DNA of 64,000 nt from Bin87 sp964347975 (GCA_964347975.1 CAYGAY010000001.1:186001-250000), one strand, 5' to 3'. Positions 43,571-51,704 are shown, numbered from the stretch's first letter. Numbers and translations are program-made. Notes: generated by a model not told the origin, from the letters alone.

Positions 43571-43749
43571 ATCTTGCCGCTATCCCGGACGATTTTCGCC
43601 AGCCCCGCGACCACCATCGCCAGCAGGAACACCCATTGCGTCTGTGGCAGCATCCATTCCCATTCGGTTATTCCGGACAGTATTCCCCAGACCAGGACAG
43701 CCAAGATACCGACCCACAACCCCCGCAGAAATCCGTCTATCGCCAGCAT
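43567..43749 (-). CDS. Small two-span membrane protein, unknown
   Basis: 60 residues, two hydrophobic segments (GLWVGILAVLVWGILSGI and WVFLLAMVVAGLAKIV). A very strong ribosome site, GGAGGTGA, precedes the ATG at the right distance, so the gene is very likely real. It pairs with the overlapping gene downstream. Confidence 0.65.
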   Translation of the reverse strand: MLAIDGFLRGLWVGILAVLVWGILSGITEWEWMLPQTQWVFLLAMVVAGLAKIVRDSGKI

Positions 43750-43828
43750 AATTCACCTCCGGCAGGAGCATAATCTGGGGCGAGGCCGTTGCCCAATGAT
43801 ACACCATCCCCCGCCCCGGAAGCGCACA

Positions 43829-44362
43829 TCACCACCAGCGTTCCCTGTCCAGCCACTTATGCAACTCCCGCGCCGCATCCTCGAGGTCTCCCTCAGTGAT
43901 GTCCACGGCAGCAACGCGCTTGTCCGCAAACACGTCCGGCTTGGTGATGTCATACACCCACCAATCCGCGCCATTGGTCAAAACTCCTAACCCCTGCTCC
44001 ATCGCCGGCGAGACCATAACGTAATATTCTAGCTGCTCTATCTGGTCATCGCTGAAAGGGCCACGCCCCCACAATGACTTGGCCTCAACGGCGATAATGG
44101 GCGCTCCGCCTTTGAGTATCGTCGCCCGGCCGTTCCGGTCGAAAAGGGTGTAATCAAGCCTGCCGGAACCGCGCCACAATTCGGCAACGCACTCTTTGGG
44201 GTCGCTGATATTCCAGCCTGACCCCCTGATGATAGGGTCGATAAAAGCGTACCGAGTATCAACTTCCCGAAACCCCATCGCATAATCCTGAGCGGCCTCC
44301 GGCCATTCCTCAATCACCGCCCGGCAGTGTTCAATTGCCTTAACCACGGATTTGATGCTCAT
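43829..44362 (-). CDS. Type I restriction HsdR-N-like PD-(D/E)XK nuclease domain protein
   Basis: 177 residues resembling the N-terminal nuclease domain of type I restriction R subunits as a free-standing protein. FIDPIIRGSGWN opens the domain; then GSGRLDYTLFD and IIAVEAKSLWGRG give the D-(x)n-E-x-K catalytic pattern, and GVLTNGADWWVYDI the following strand. No methylase or specificity gene is nearby, so it is probably an orphan, perhaps defence-related or domesticated. GGAAAGAG before ATG 44362 sets the start, although two in-frame ATGs lie upstream. Confidence 0.72.
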   Translation of the reverse strand: MSIKSVVKAIEHCRAVIEEWPEAAQDYAMGFREVDTRYAFIDPIIRGSGWNISDPKECVAELWRGSGRLDYTLFDRNGRATILKGGAPIIAVEAKSLWGRGPFSDDQIEQLEYYVMVSPAMEQGLGVLTNGADWWVYDITKPDVFADKRVAAVDITEGDLEDAARELHKWLDRERWW

Positions 44363-44458
44363 TGTCGTACTCTTTCCAATTGTCATAAAGCCGACGCTGG
44401 CGGCGGCCCGCAATCCACGAACCGCCGCCAGCGTCACATTCGTCCTGCCCGGTTGTCG

Positions 44459-45448
44459 CTAGGCGGATGCTACGGCCACCGAAATCACGTTCGTCGCCGT
44501 CTCCGGCACCGTGTCCGCCGTCCAGGTTGCGCCGCCGTCGTGGGTGCCGAACACCTGCCCCCGCCGCGTGCAGAAATAGACCTGCGCCGGATCCTGCCGG
44601 TTCACCGCCACGCCGAAGGTAGTGCTGCCCGGGTTGATGCCCTGGTCGAACCGCTCCCAGCTGTCGCCCAGGTTGGTCGTCCGCATCACGCCGCCCTGCT
44701 CGCTGCCGAAGTTCATGCCGACGCAGGCGTACAGCGTGTTCGGGTCGCTGGGGTCGCGCACCACGCCCCGCGAGTACTTGATGTCGGAGAACTGGTCAAA
44801 GTTGCAGTCCTGCCAGGACGCTCCCTTGTCGGTGCTGCGCCACACGCCCGTGCGGTTGGAAATCAGCACCGAGTTGGAATCGGCACCGCCCACGGCCACG
44901 CCGTGCAGGTCCAAGAGGTCAACGTCCCCGGCGAATTCGCTGTTGCGGATGGTCCAGGTGTGCCCGCCGTCCGTGCTGCTGGCCGCGCCGCCCACTTCCA
45001 GCGCCGCGTACATATTGTCCGGGTTGCCGGCCTCAATGTCGATGCCCAGGATACGCATGGCAAACGCCATTTGAACCTGGCTCGGGTTCGATACGGTAGC
45101 GATGTGCGACCAGTTCTCCCCGCCGTCCTCGCTCTTGTACACCTCGGCGCCCTCGGTACCCAGGAACATAATGTTGGGGTCGGTGGGATGGAACCGCAGC
45201 GACCAGACCACCCGGCCCTCGGTCATGTTCATCCGCTGCCAGTGGTCGCCGCCGTCGGTGCTGCGATAGACGCCCCGCTGCGTACCGCAAAAGATGGTGC
45301 GCGGGTCGTTGGGGTGAATCGCAATCGCCCGCGCCTGGGTAGCGGGAGCAATCCCGTCCGTGAGCAAGTCCCAGTGGGCGTCGCCCGCTGCCTTCCGATA
45401 GAGTCCGCTGGCTTCCGCGCCAACGTAAACGATAGTGTTGCCTGCCAT
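44459..45448 (-). CDS. BNR/Asp-box repeat beta-propeller protein
   Basis: 329 residues made almost entirely of sialidase-type BNR repeats: VYRSTDGGDHWQ, VYKSEDGGENWS, SSTDGGHTWT, WRSTDKGASWQ, MRTTNLGDSWE and FGTHDGGATWT each carry the S-x-D-x-G-x-x-W box. They should form a six- or seven-bladed propeller. No signal peptide is visible, so it may act inside the cell, unlike many relatives. Similar to the Ycf48/photosystem II assembly-type propellers in fold only; function unknown. Confidence 0.85.
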   Translation of the reverse strand: MAGNTIVYVGAEASGLYRKAAGDAHWDLLTDGIAPATQARAIAIHPNDPRTIFCGTQRGVYRSTDGGDHWQRMNMTEGRVVWSLRFHPTDPNIMFLGTEGAEVYKSEDGGENWSHIATVSNPSQVQMAFAMRILGIDIEAGNPDNMYAALEVGGAASSTDGGHTWTIRNSEFAGDVDLLDLHGVAVGGADSNSVLISNRTGVWRSTDKGASWQDCNFDQFSDIKYSRGVVRDPSDPNTLYACVGMNFGSEQGGVMRTTNLGDSWERFDQGINPGSTTFGVAVNRQDPAQVYFCTRRGQVFGTHDGGATWTADTVPETATNVISVAVASA

Positions 45449-45530
45449 TTTGCTGCCTCCTCGCTGTTCGTGTCGATACGGTGGCCTGTGCCGTCATTTC
45501 AGCAGACATAACGGTGGATGTCAAACGCGG

Positions 45531-46277
45531 TCATTCCCGGAGCGATTGCCCCCCGGCCACCGCCAGCGTCAGACACCATACGGATGCCGCTCCGGCCCCT
45601 TTCAGGGCGGTGGCGCAGGTTTCCAGCGTGCTGCCGGTGGTAGCCACGTCGTCCACCAGTATGACTGCCGCGCCCTTCAGGTCGTTGCCAGGGCATACCG
45701 CCACGCTGTCGGCCACGTTCACGGCCCTCCGGTCAGCGCTGTCCAGGCCGGCCTGCGGCTCCACCTGCCGGGTGCGCGTCAGCAATCCGGCGTCGTAGCG
45801 CAGGTTGCCGACCCTGGCGACGCCAACCGCCAGCAGCTCAGCCTGATTGTATCCCCGCTCCCGCCGGCGACGCGAGTGCATGGGAACCGCGGTCAATACG
45901 TCGCCGGGCAGCGGGTTGGCGTTCAAATAGCCGGCCATCAGATCGCCCAGCTGACCCGCAGCCGCCTTGATCCCACCATACTTGAGGGCCAGGATGGCCT
46001 GGCGAACTGCCCCGGCATAGTGGAAAGGCGCGCGAATGCCGTCAAATTGGCGGACGCTCTCGGCGCAGCGCTGGCAGCGGGCAAAATCGCCGGGGGTAGC
46101 GCAAATCTGACAAAACGGGGGCGCCAACTCGGGCAGGTCGTCGGCGCAAGCCTCGCAAATCGCCTTGCCCGATCTGCCGCACCTGACGCATTCCAGGGGA
46201 TACAGCGTGTCCAGCAGCGTCCGGCCGGCCAGCCCCGCCAAATCTCGTAACCCCGCCAGTCCATTGAATCGGTACAT
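45531..46277 (-). CDS. ComF family phosphoribosyltransferase-like protein
   Basis: 248 residues. A double zinc ribbon (CVRCGRSGKAICEAC and FCQICATPGDFARCQRC) is followed by the PRT-fold domain with VPMHSRRRRERGYNQAELLA and the PRPP loop ILVDDVATTGSTLETC. ComF proteins are needed for DNA uptake in competent bacteria, acting after DNA entry. Length fits the family. The Nudix gene lies 9 nt upstream on the same strand. Confidence 0.92.
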   Translation of the reverse strand: MYRFNGLAGLRDLAGLAGRTLLDTLYPLECVRCGRSGKAICEACADDLPELAPPFCQICATPGDFARCQRCAESVRQFDGIRAPFHYAGAVRQAILALKYGGIKAAAGQLGDLMAGYLNANPLPGDVLTAVPMHSRRRRERGYNQAELLAVGVARVGNLRYDAGLLTRTRQVEPQAGLDSADRRAVNVADSVAVCPGNDLKGAAVILVDDVATTGSTLETCATALKGAGAASVWCLTLAVAGGQSLRE

Positions 46278-46286
46278 TGCCGCCGC

Positions 46287-46787
46287 CTACCGTTGCCCGT
46301 CGCGGATTTCGCGCCAGCGACGCATAATCTGTTCGTCCCGGGGAAACGCTAAGGGCGGCAGCCCTTCCGGCGGAAAAAATCCCGCCTCCAGCGATTCCGG
46401 CCCGGGCTCCAGGACGCCGCCGGTCTCCCTGGCGGCGTAGGCGGCCACCACCACCGGATTGCCGGCATCCGAGAAAATGCCAATCAACTGTCCCACCTCC
46501 ACCAGCAGCCCCGTCTCTTCCCAAACCTCCCGCGCCGCGGCATCCTCCACGATTTCGCCCCGGTCAACATAACCGCCCGGCATACTCCACAAGCCGTAGC
46601 CTGTTTGCACCGCCCGCCGTACCATCAGCGTCTTGCCGTCGCGCTCAACGACGCACGCCGCCGCCAGCTTGGGGTCATAATAGACGACCCGGCCGCATTG
46701 CGGGCAAACCGGACGCCGCTGACCCTCGTGTTCCCGGAGCGTAAGCCGCGCCCCGCATCCGGCGCAAAACTTGTCGTCGCCCATCAT
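46287..46787 (-). CDS. Nudix hydrolase with zinc ribbon
   Basis: 166 residues. N-terminal ribbon FCAGCGARL...CPQCGRVVYYDP, then a Nudix domain with box GGYVDRGEIVEDAAAREVWE followed by ETGL. The ribbon-Nudix order resembles NudC-like NADH pyrophosphatases and the NUDT-type ADP-ribose hydrolases; the NudC SQPWPF-like motif is absent, so the substrate is open. Just downstream of ribokinase and upstream of comF, on one strand. Confidence 0.88.
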   Translation of the reverse strand: MMGDDKFCAGCGARLTLREHEGQRRPVCPQCGRVVYYDPKLAAACVVERDGKTLMVRRAVQTGYGLWSMPGGYVDRGEIVEDAAAREVWEETGLLVEVGQLIGIFSDAGNPVVVAAYAARETGGVLEPGPESLEAGFFPPEGLPPLAFPRDEQIMRRWREIRDGQR

Positions 46788-46832
46788 ATTCCTGTTACTG
46801 TCATTCCGGTCTGCTGGTGCATCGATGTAAAG

Positions 46833-47765
46833 CTACTTACGCAGCATGGCCAACACCGCCTCGCGCGTCGGCATGGCATCCTGCGCCCCCACCTGGGTCA
46901 CCGCCAGCGCCCCCGCGGCGCAACCCCAGCGTACCGCCTCATCCAGTGCGCGTCCCTCCGACAGCGCCACCGCTATCGCCCCGTTGCAGGCGTCCCCGGC
47001 GGCCACCGTATCTACCGCGTCCACCCGAAAAGCCGGAACGTGTCCCCTCCCCTCGCCATCGTCCCAACATGCGCCTTGCGCGCCCAACTTGATGACTGCC
47101 GCGCCGGCGCCTCGGTTCACCAGTTCCCGGGCCGCGGTCCTTGCGGTTTCCAGCGTCGTTATCCGGTAACCCACCAGCGCCTCGGCCTCGGTTTCGTTCG
47201 GTGTAATTACCGAAATGTGCCGGTATAAGTCCAACGGAATCAGTCGAACCGGCCCCGGATCCAGTATTACGGTCACGCCGTAGGACGCCGCCATTGCCGC
47301 TGCCCGCAGCGACAACTCAATCGAGACCTCCAGCTGAAGGAGCAGCGCCGACATCTGAGCTGCCAGATCGCTTATGGCCTTGTATTCGCTCTCTCCGCAG
47401 GTATCATTGGCCCCCAGAACCTGCACGATCCGGTTTTGTCCGCCCTCTCCTACGCTGATTGCGGCAATGCCCGAACTCACCCCCGACGTTACTCCGACGG
47501 CCTCCGTCTCTACTCCGGCAGACTGTAGCAGATCAATCAATTGTGGCCCAAACATATCGTCGCCTACCCGACCCACCATCCTGGAGCGAACGCCCATGCG
47601 CGCCGCTGCCACGGCTTGATTCGCTCCCTTTCCTCCGGCATAGGTGAGAAAACGGTTTCCCACTACGGTTTCCCCATCAGCCGGCAGACGGTCTGCCAGG
47701 GTAACCAGGTCCATATTTATGCCGCCCAGCGACACGATGAGGGGTGATTCATTGCTTCCGTGCAT
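46833..47765 (-). CDS. rbsK: Ribokinase (PfkB family)
   Basis: 310 residues of the PfkB sugar kinase family. LGGINMDLV and the GGKGANQAVAAARMG motif near the N-terminus are typical of ribokinase, and the C-terminal catalytic motif reads DTVAAGDACNGAIAVAL with the base Asp. It would phosphorylate D-ribose at O5. No ribose transporter is in the window. The gene stands 45 nt upstream of the Nudix gene. Confidence 0.9.
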   Translation of the reverse strand: MHGSNESPLIVSLGGINMDLVTLADRLPADGETVVGNRFLTYAGGKGANQAVAAARMGVRSRMVGRVGDDMFGPQLIDLLQSAGVETEAVGVTSGVSSGIAAISVGEGGQNRIVQVLGANDTCGESEYKAISDLAAQMSALLLQLEVSIELSLRAAAMAASYGVTVILDPGPVRLIPLDLYRHISVITPNETEAEALVGYRITTLETARTAARELVNRGAGAAVIKLGAQGACWDDGEGRGHVPAFRVDAVDTVAAGDACNGAIAVALSEGRALDEAVRWGCAAGALAVTQVGAQDAMPTREAVLAMLRK

Positions 47766-47890
47766 CAGGGCGACCGCGCAACATAACGAAGATTCGGCCT
47801 CACGCTAACACTAGCCCATGCCCCCGTCAACGCCAAACGCCCACCCGGCAATAGCCGTCCCGGCGAGACTCTCCCGGCCGGCAGCCGCGC

Positions 47891-47960
47891 CGCCGGAACG
47901 AGATTCCGTCGCCCGCCTGCGGCGAGCGTGGAATGACAAGTTAAAGCGGGTACGCATGAG
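47891..47960 (+). repeat. Right-end fragment of the MITE-like repeat
   Basis: GCCGGAACGAGATTCCGTCG, a GC-rich hairpin core and GGAATGACAAGTTAAAGCGG then GTACGCATGAG match the right half of the copies at 55896-56073 (reverse sense) and 60054-60257. It is followed after 12 nt by the unclassified repeat at 47973. Confidence 0.6.
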
Positions 47961-47972
47961 TGACGCCTGCCC

Positions 47973-48240
47973 CTTGCGCATCGAAACATCGGTTCTCTAA
48001 ACTGTACTTCAAGTCGAGCGGCAAGCCCATGGCCACGGCCCATCGCCCGACGCCAACATCGGAATACGGGTTTTCACGGGTCAGTTATCACGGCCTCCCG
48101 CCGTCCCCCCGCGGCCATCGCTGCGCCTGCGGACGGCAACGTCGGATCTTCTGCACCGCTGGCTATCGCAAAGGCCGGTTCATTCCCCGGTACCGCATAG
48201 ACCAGTACGGCGGGTGTCACCACCGCTGCGCGAGGGTCGC
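47973..48240 (+). repeat. Unclassified repeat, copy A
   Basis: Shares blocks with 56116-56260: TTCTCTAAACTGTACTT against TTTTCTACACTGTACCT, GGCGGCAAGCC-type and GGCCACG-type blocks, and CCGCATAGACCAGTACGG against TCGCATAGACCCTTACCG. It has about 95 nt extra in the middle. One frame could read CRCGRQRR-like, Cys-rich sequence, but no gene is convincing. Confidence 0.45.
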
Positions 48241-48247
48241 CCTCACG

Positions 48248-48294
48248 CCCGGCCCCGCCGGCCCCGTGCCTGACACGGGGCCGGCGGGGCCGGG
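48248..48294 (+). repeat. Perfect 21-bp GC-rich palindrome
   Basis: Arms CCCGGCCCCGCCGGCCCCGT plus G and their exact complement, with a 5-nt CCTGA loop. It contains the CCCCGTG...CACGGGG core also seen inside the repeat at 60054-60257. Together with the two repeats before it, it fills the 695-bp space between ribokinase and 48461, where no gene is supported. Confidence 0.7.
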
Positions 48295-48460
48295 TGCGAG
48301 GCGGTCAGCACGCGCAAACTTAGGACTTCAATTCGCAAAAACGCTCTCTGGCCGTAGCGCCGACTAACTGACCCAAAACCCGTTTCCAAAAAGCAAATCA
48401 ACCATCAATCCAATTGACCAATTGATCGCCCCCCGATTTCAAGGAGCATACCCTCAGCAA

Positions 48461-49162
48461 ATGGGAACAGTCGAGTTCCACCAGGACAAAGCCGCCGAAT
48501 TCCTCCAACGCGCCGACCACGCCATCGGCGACCGCGACCCGCTCCCGGCCGCCGTGGCCCTCCGACGGGCGCTTACCCATGCCCTCACCGCCGCCGCCGT
48601 CCACGACGGATGCCGCCACAACTCCCGTCGCCAGCTCGAGCAGGTGATGCACTCCAATATATTTCGACAACGCCTCAAGCGTGACCACCTCAAAACCTTC
48701 CGGCAGGTCCATTCCATAGCCGAACATCTTTCCTCTGCTGACCGGGCCAGTGATCCCGACGTCACTCTCCGGCGCATGCGTCGCCGCGTCAAATCTTTCA
48801 TCGTTGACTGCGCCGCCGCCATCGCCGGACAACCCAAACCTGTCCTGCCTCACAAGCGAAGGCTGCGTGACCCTGACCACCGCAAGCCCGACGCTTTCGA
48901 AACTATCCGGGACATCTTTTCCCTGCCCAATCTCGACAACATCAAGCGCCGTTTCAAGCTCTCTAACGTCCCCCTCGCCGCCCGCCCCGACCCCCATGGC
49001 TGGTATCCCTGCGGGATGACGCCGCGTCCTTGTTCCTGCCACTGGAAACTCTGGGACCTCCCTGGGAACGACAGCGTAATCATTCTGTCTCCGCTATGGC
49101 GGCGCGCCCTCGAAAAAACCTTCTGGATCAAACTCCCCAACCCTTTGTCGCTGCGCGCCTGA
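48461..49162 (+). CDS. Hypothetical protein, HEPN-like N-terminus
   Basis: 233 residues from MGTVEFHQDKAAEFLQRADH. The first 100 residues are helical with AVALRRALTHALTAAAVHDG, reminiscent of HEPN-type helical bundles; the rest is Arg-rich and ends with three cysteines near CSCHWKLW. The opposite strand also has an open frame here, so coding direction is not certain; I prefer plus because the helical N-terminus looks like protein and AGGAG lies 15-20 nt upstream. No family firmly recognised. Confidence 0.45.
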   Translation: MGTVEFHQDKAAEFLQRADHAIGDRDPLPAAVALRRALTHALTAAAVHDGCRHNSRRQLEQVMHSNIFRQRLKRDHLKTFRQVHSIAEHLSSADRASDPDVTLRRMRRRVKSFIVDCAAAIAGQPKPVLPHKRRLRDPDHRKPDAFETIRDIFSLPNLDNIKRRFKLSNVPLAARPDPHGWYPCGMTPRPCSCHWKLWDLPGNDSVIILSPLWRRALEKTFWIKLPNPLSLRA

Positions 49163-49242
49163 CCATCCCACTCACTGCAACCCTGACACCCCCCTCATGG
49201 CGAGCCTGTTCAGCCACCTGGCAATCTCGCCCGGTGACCCCA

Positions 49243-49251
49243 TGCTATAAT
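49243..49251 (+). promoter_or_regulatory. Extended -10 promoter of the CoA transferase gene
   Basis: TGC-TATAAT, a perfect -10 with the extended TGn, 33 nt before the start codon. The -35 region is poor, as is common for extended -10 promoters. Confidence 0.55.
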
Positions 49252-49284
49252 CCGGCAAAACCTGAAAAAGCGAGGACACGAACG

Positions 49285-50487
49285 ATGTCGCAGCCTCTGG
49301 ACAATATCAAGGTCGTGGACCTTACCCGCACCCTGGCGGGGCCCTTTTGCACTCAAAACCTGGCCGACATGGGGGCCGACGTCGTCAAGATTGAGGAACC
49401 CAACGACGGAGACGAAACCCGCAAGTGGCCGCCCATCTGGAACGGCGAGAGCACCCAGTTCATGTCGTTCAACCGGAACAAACGCAGCCTCTCCGTCAAC
49501 CTGAAATCGGAAGAAGGCTTGGCCATCGTGAAGAAACTGGCTAAAGACGCCGACGTGATGATCGAGAGCTTCCGCGCCGGCACGCTGGCGCGCCTCGGCT
49601 TGGGCTATGATCACATCAGGGAAATCAACCCCGACATCGTCTATTGCACCATCTCCGGCTACGGCCGCACCGGCCCCATGGCCAACAAGCCCGGCTACGA
49701 CCTCATCATCCAGGCTTACAGCGGGTTGATGCACCTCACCGGCGAACCCGACGGCCCTCCCCAACGGGTCGGCTTCTCCCTGGTGGACCTTTTCACCGGT
49801 ATGATGGCCTTCGGTGCCATCGTCACCGCCCTCTACCACCGGGACAAGACCGGTGAGGGCCAACTCATCGACACCTCCCTCCTGGACGGCCAGGTCGCCG
49901 CCATGAGCTATCACGCCACCGGATACATCGGCACCGGCGTCGAACCCCACCGCCTGGGTTCCGGTCACCCCAGCCTGGTCCCCTACCAGAGCTTCCAGGC
50001 CGCCGACGGCTTCTTCATCCTGGGCGTCGCCAACCCCAACTTGTGGGAACGTTTTTGCAATGCTATCGGACACCCCGAACTCAAAGACGATCCCAAGTAT
50101 GCCACCAATCCTGATCGGGTAGCCCATCGCCAGGAACTGGTGGACCATCTCAACAGCATTTTCGCGGACAACACCATCGCCCATTGGGTCAAAGTAATCG
50201 ACGAGGCCGGCGTGCCGGTCGGCCCCATCAACAAAACGTCCGACGTGGTGGCGGACGAACAAGTCAATGCCCGCGAGATGTTCCTGGAAATTCCCCATCC
50301 CAACATCCCGGATCTGCGTGTGCCCAACTCACCCCTGAAGCTGCGGGGCACGCCGGCGCAGCTCCGCAAAGCCCCCCCGCTTTTGGGCGAGCACAACGCC
50401 GAGGTTCTGGCCGAATTGGGCTACGGCGCCGAAGAGTTCGCCAACCTCAAGAAAACCGGCGCCATCGGCGAACCGGCAACGGCATAA
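49285..50487 (+). CDS. Family III CoA transferase (CaiB/BaiF)
   Basis: 400 residues. N-terminal VVDLTRTLAGPFCTQNLADMGADVVKIE is the family opening; MSFNRNKRSLSVNLKS and the catalytic Asp region (LIDTSLLDGQVAAM) are present, and the C-terminal HPELKDDPKYATNPDRV and AGVPVGPINKTSDV blocks follow. These enzymes move CoA between carboxylic acids. The donor and acceptor are unknown. GAGG precedes ATG 49285, which sets the start. Confidence 0.93.
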   Translation: MSQPLDNIKVVDLTRTLAGPFCTQNLADMGADVVKIEEPNDGDETRKWPPIWNGESTQFMSFNRNKRSLSVNLKSEEGLAIVKKLAKDADVMIESFRAGTLARLGLGYDHIREINPDIVYCTISGYGRTGPMANKPGYDLIIQAYSGLMHLTGEPDGPPQRVGFSLVDLFTGMMAFGAIVTALYHRDKTGEGQLIDTSLLDGQVAAMSYHATGYIGTGVEPHRLGSGHPSLVPYQSFQAADGFFILGVANPNLWERFCNAIGHPELKDDPKYATNPDRVAHRQELVDHLNSIFADNTIAHWVKVIDEAGVPVGPINKTSDVVADEQVNAREMFLEIPHPNIPDLRVPNSPLKLRGTPAQLRKAPPLLGEHNAEVLAELGYGAEEFANLKKTGAIGEPATA

Positions 50488-50518
50488 AAGCCGACGACAA
50501 TATTGCGGCATTCTCCTC

Positions 50519-50541
50519 GGGGCAGGTTTCAAACCTGCCCC
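50519..50541 (+). terminator. Hairpin after the CoA transferase gene
   Basis: GGGGCAGGTTT-C-AAACCTGCCCC, 11-bp inverted repeat 31 nt after the stop, followed by CTACTCTT. It is near-identical to 30266-30288, differing by one compensated base pair. The rest of the space to 50762 holds a fragment of the MITE-like repeat (about 50729-50752) and no gene. Confidence 0.55.
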
Positions 50542-50762
50542 TACTCTTCCTTATGCTTATGGCCCGTAATCGCGCAGCATAATGGTTCGCACAACGCAGG
50601 TTATGTACATCCCCAGCCTGATTTGAACCAGCTTTTTACATAACGTGCTCAAAATGGAACCACCAGGCGCGGCCCCATACCCGCCCCTGGCGGCCTATCT
50701 CCCATCATCAGGCTTCGCTCCTCGCAATGACAAAGTGGGTGCGCGTGAGCGACTATGCCCGG

Positions 50763-50791
50763 TTGCCCTACACCACGGGCAAGGCTATAAT
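50763..50791 (+). promoter_or_regulatory. Promoter of the tRNA cluster
   Basis: TTGCCC (50763-50768), 17 nt, TATAAT (50786-50791), 21 nt before the first tRNA. A good sigma-70-type promoter in the right place. Confidence 0.65.
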
Positions 50792-50812
50792 GGTTCATAC
50801 CAAGTCGCGCTG

Positions 50813-50888
50813 GGGCGGTTAGCTCAGCGGTTAGAGCGCCTCGTTCACACCGAGGAGGTCGGAGGTTCAAATCCTCCATCGCCCACCA
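50813..50888 (+). tRNA. tRNA-Val (CAC)
   Basis: Full cloverleaf: acceptor GGGCGGT / ATCGCCC, anticodon stem CCTCG / CGAGG with loop TTCACAC (anticodon CAC, reads GUG), T-arm GGAGG-TTCAAAT-CCTCC, encoded CCA end. Confidence 0.96.
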
Positions 50889-50931
50889 CTTCCGCCACGG
50901 CGACCGACGATTAACAATGGCAAACCACCTT

Positions 50932-51018
50932 GCCGAGGTGGCGAAACGGCAGACGCGCTGCGTTCAGGGCGCAGTGTCCATTACGGACGTGTGGGTTCAA
51001 ATCCCTCCCTCGGCACCA
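50932..51018 (+). tRNA. tRNA-Leu (CAG)
   Basis: Type II tRNA with long variable arm (TGTCC...GGACG). Acceptor GCCGAGG / CCTCGGC, anticodon stem CTGCG / CGCAG with loop TTCAGGG (anticodon CAG, reads CUG), encoded CCA. Confidence 0.96.
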
Positions 51019-51033
51019 TCCATTTTCCATCGC

Positions 51034-51109
51034 GCGCTTGTAGCTCAGTGGATAGAGCGCTGCCCTGCGGAGGCAGAGGTCGTGAGTTCGAATCTCGCCA
51101 AGCGCGCCA
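51034..51109 (+). tRNA. tRNA-Arg (GCG)
   Basis: Acceptor GCGCTTG / CAAGCGC, anticodon stem CTGCC / GGCAG with loop CTGCGGA, anticodon GCG (codons CGC/CGU), discriminator G and encoded CCA. Most bacteria use ACG (edited to inosine) for these codons, so the GCG anticodon is unusual. Confidence 0.94.
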
Positions 51110-51140
51110 TTCCTTTTCTTTGCCCTTGCCCCACGGCCCA

Positions 51141-51217
51141 GGGCGGTTAGCTCAGATGGTTAGAGCGTCTGCTTTACACGCAGAAGGCCGGGGGTTCGAG
51201 TCCCTCACCGCCCACCA
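51141..51217 (+). tRNA. tRNA-Val (TAC)
   Basis: Acceptor GGGCGGT / ACCGCCC, anticodon stem TCTGC / GCAGA with loop TTTACAC (anticodon TAC), T-arm GGGGG-TTCGAGT-CCCTC, encoded CCA. The first 15 nt equal those of tRNA-Val (CAC). Confidence 0.96.
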
Positions 51218-51265
51218 TCAACCAGACCCACCATCAAACTCCCCTGGCGCCGGATCGTCTCTGAA

Positions 51266-51580
51266 ATGATGGAACACCAGGGCATCCGCTGGGGTTATGT
51301 CTTCTTGCGTGCCCCCAATTTCCTCAGCGGCGAGGACCGTGAGCATCTCATGACCGCCGCAGTCGAAATGTACCTGACCGGCGAGACAGAACGCAGCGTC
51401 GAAAGCGTCGGCTACGAGGGCCGCGTGTACACCGAGCGCCGCTTCGAGATGCTGGGCGAGTTCGGCGGCCAACGCTTCGACGTGGAACTGGAAACCACCC
51501 ACGGACGCGACACGGCCACCTTCCTAGTGAACGAACAAACCGGCGGTCACGGCGCCGGTTTGGGCTTCTCCCGCAACTAA
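51266..51580 (+). CDS. Hypothetical protein, 104 residues
   Basis: Small soluble protein without recognised family: MMEHQGIRWGYVFLRAPNF at the start, an alternating strand pattern (EGRVYTERRFEMLGEF, RFDVELETTHGRDTATFLV) and a glycine-rich end. No strong ribosome site is visible before the ATG at 51266, which lies only 48 nt after the tRNA cluster. Composition suggests it is real. Confidence 0.6.
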   Translation: MMEHQGIRWGYVFLRAPNFLSGEDREHLMTAAVEMYLTGETERSVESVGYEGRVYTERRFEMLGEFGGQRFDVELETTHGRDTATFLVNEQTGGHGAGLGFSRN

Positions 51581-51600
51581 TCCCTGCCGCCCCTCCCGTC

Positions 51601-51620
51601 ATTCCCGCGAAAGCGGGAAT
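51601..51620 (+). repeat. GAAA-loop palindromic repeat (variant copy)
   Basis: ATTCCCGC-GAAA-GCGGGAAT: same loop and length as the copies at 18868 and 33174, with one G-C pair turned to C-G on both arms. Confidence 0.75.
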
Positions 51621-51704
51621 CCAGAGCGGCGGGGAAGGGCGGCGGCAGATGTGGTATATTAGGCAAAACCTCAGCGTGGCATCCCGGCGGGGAGGCAGTC
51701 CATT

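Noticed and set aside
48398..49042. Minus-strand gene opposite the hypothetical protein at 48461
   Set aside because: Its translation is Gly/Val-rich like other antisense shadows, and the plus strand gives the better protein pattern, though certainty is low.
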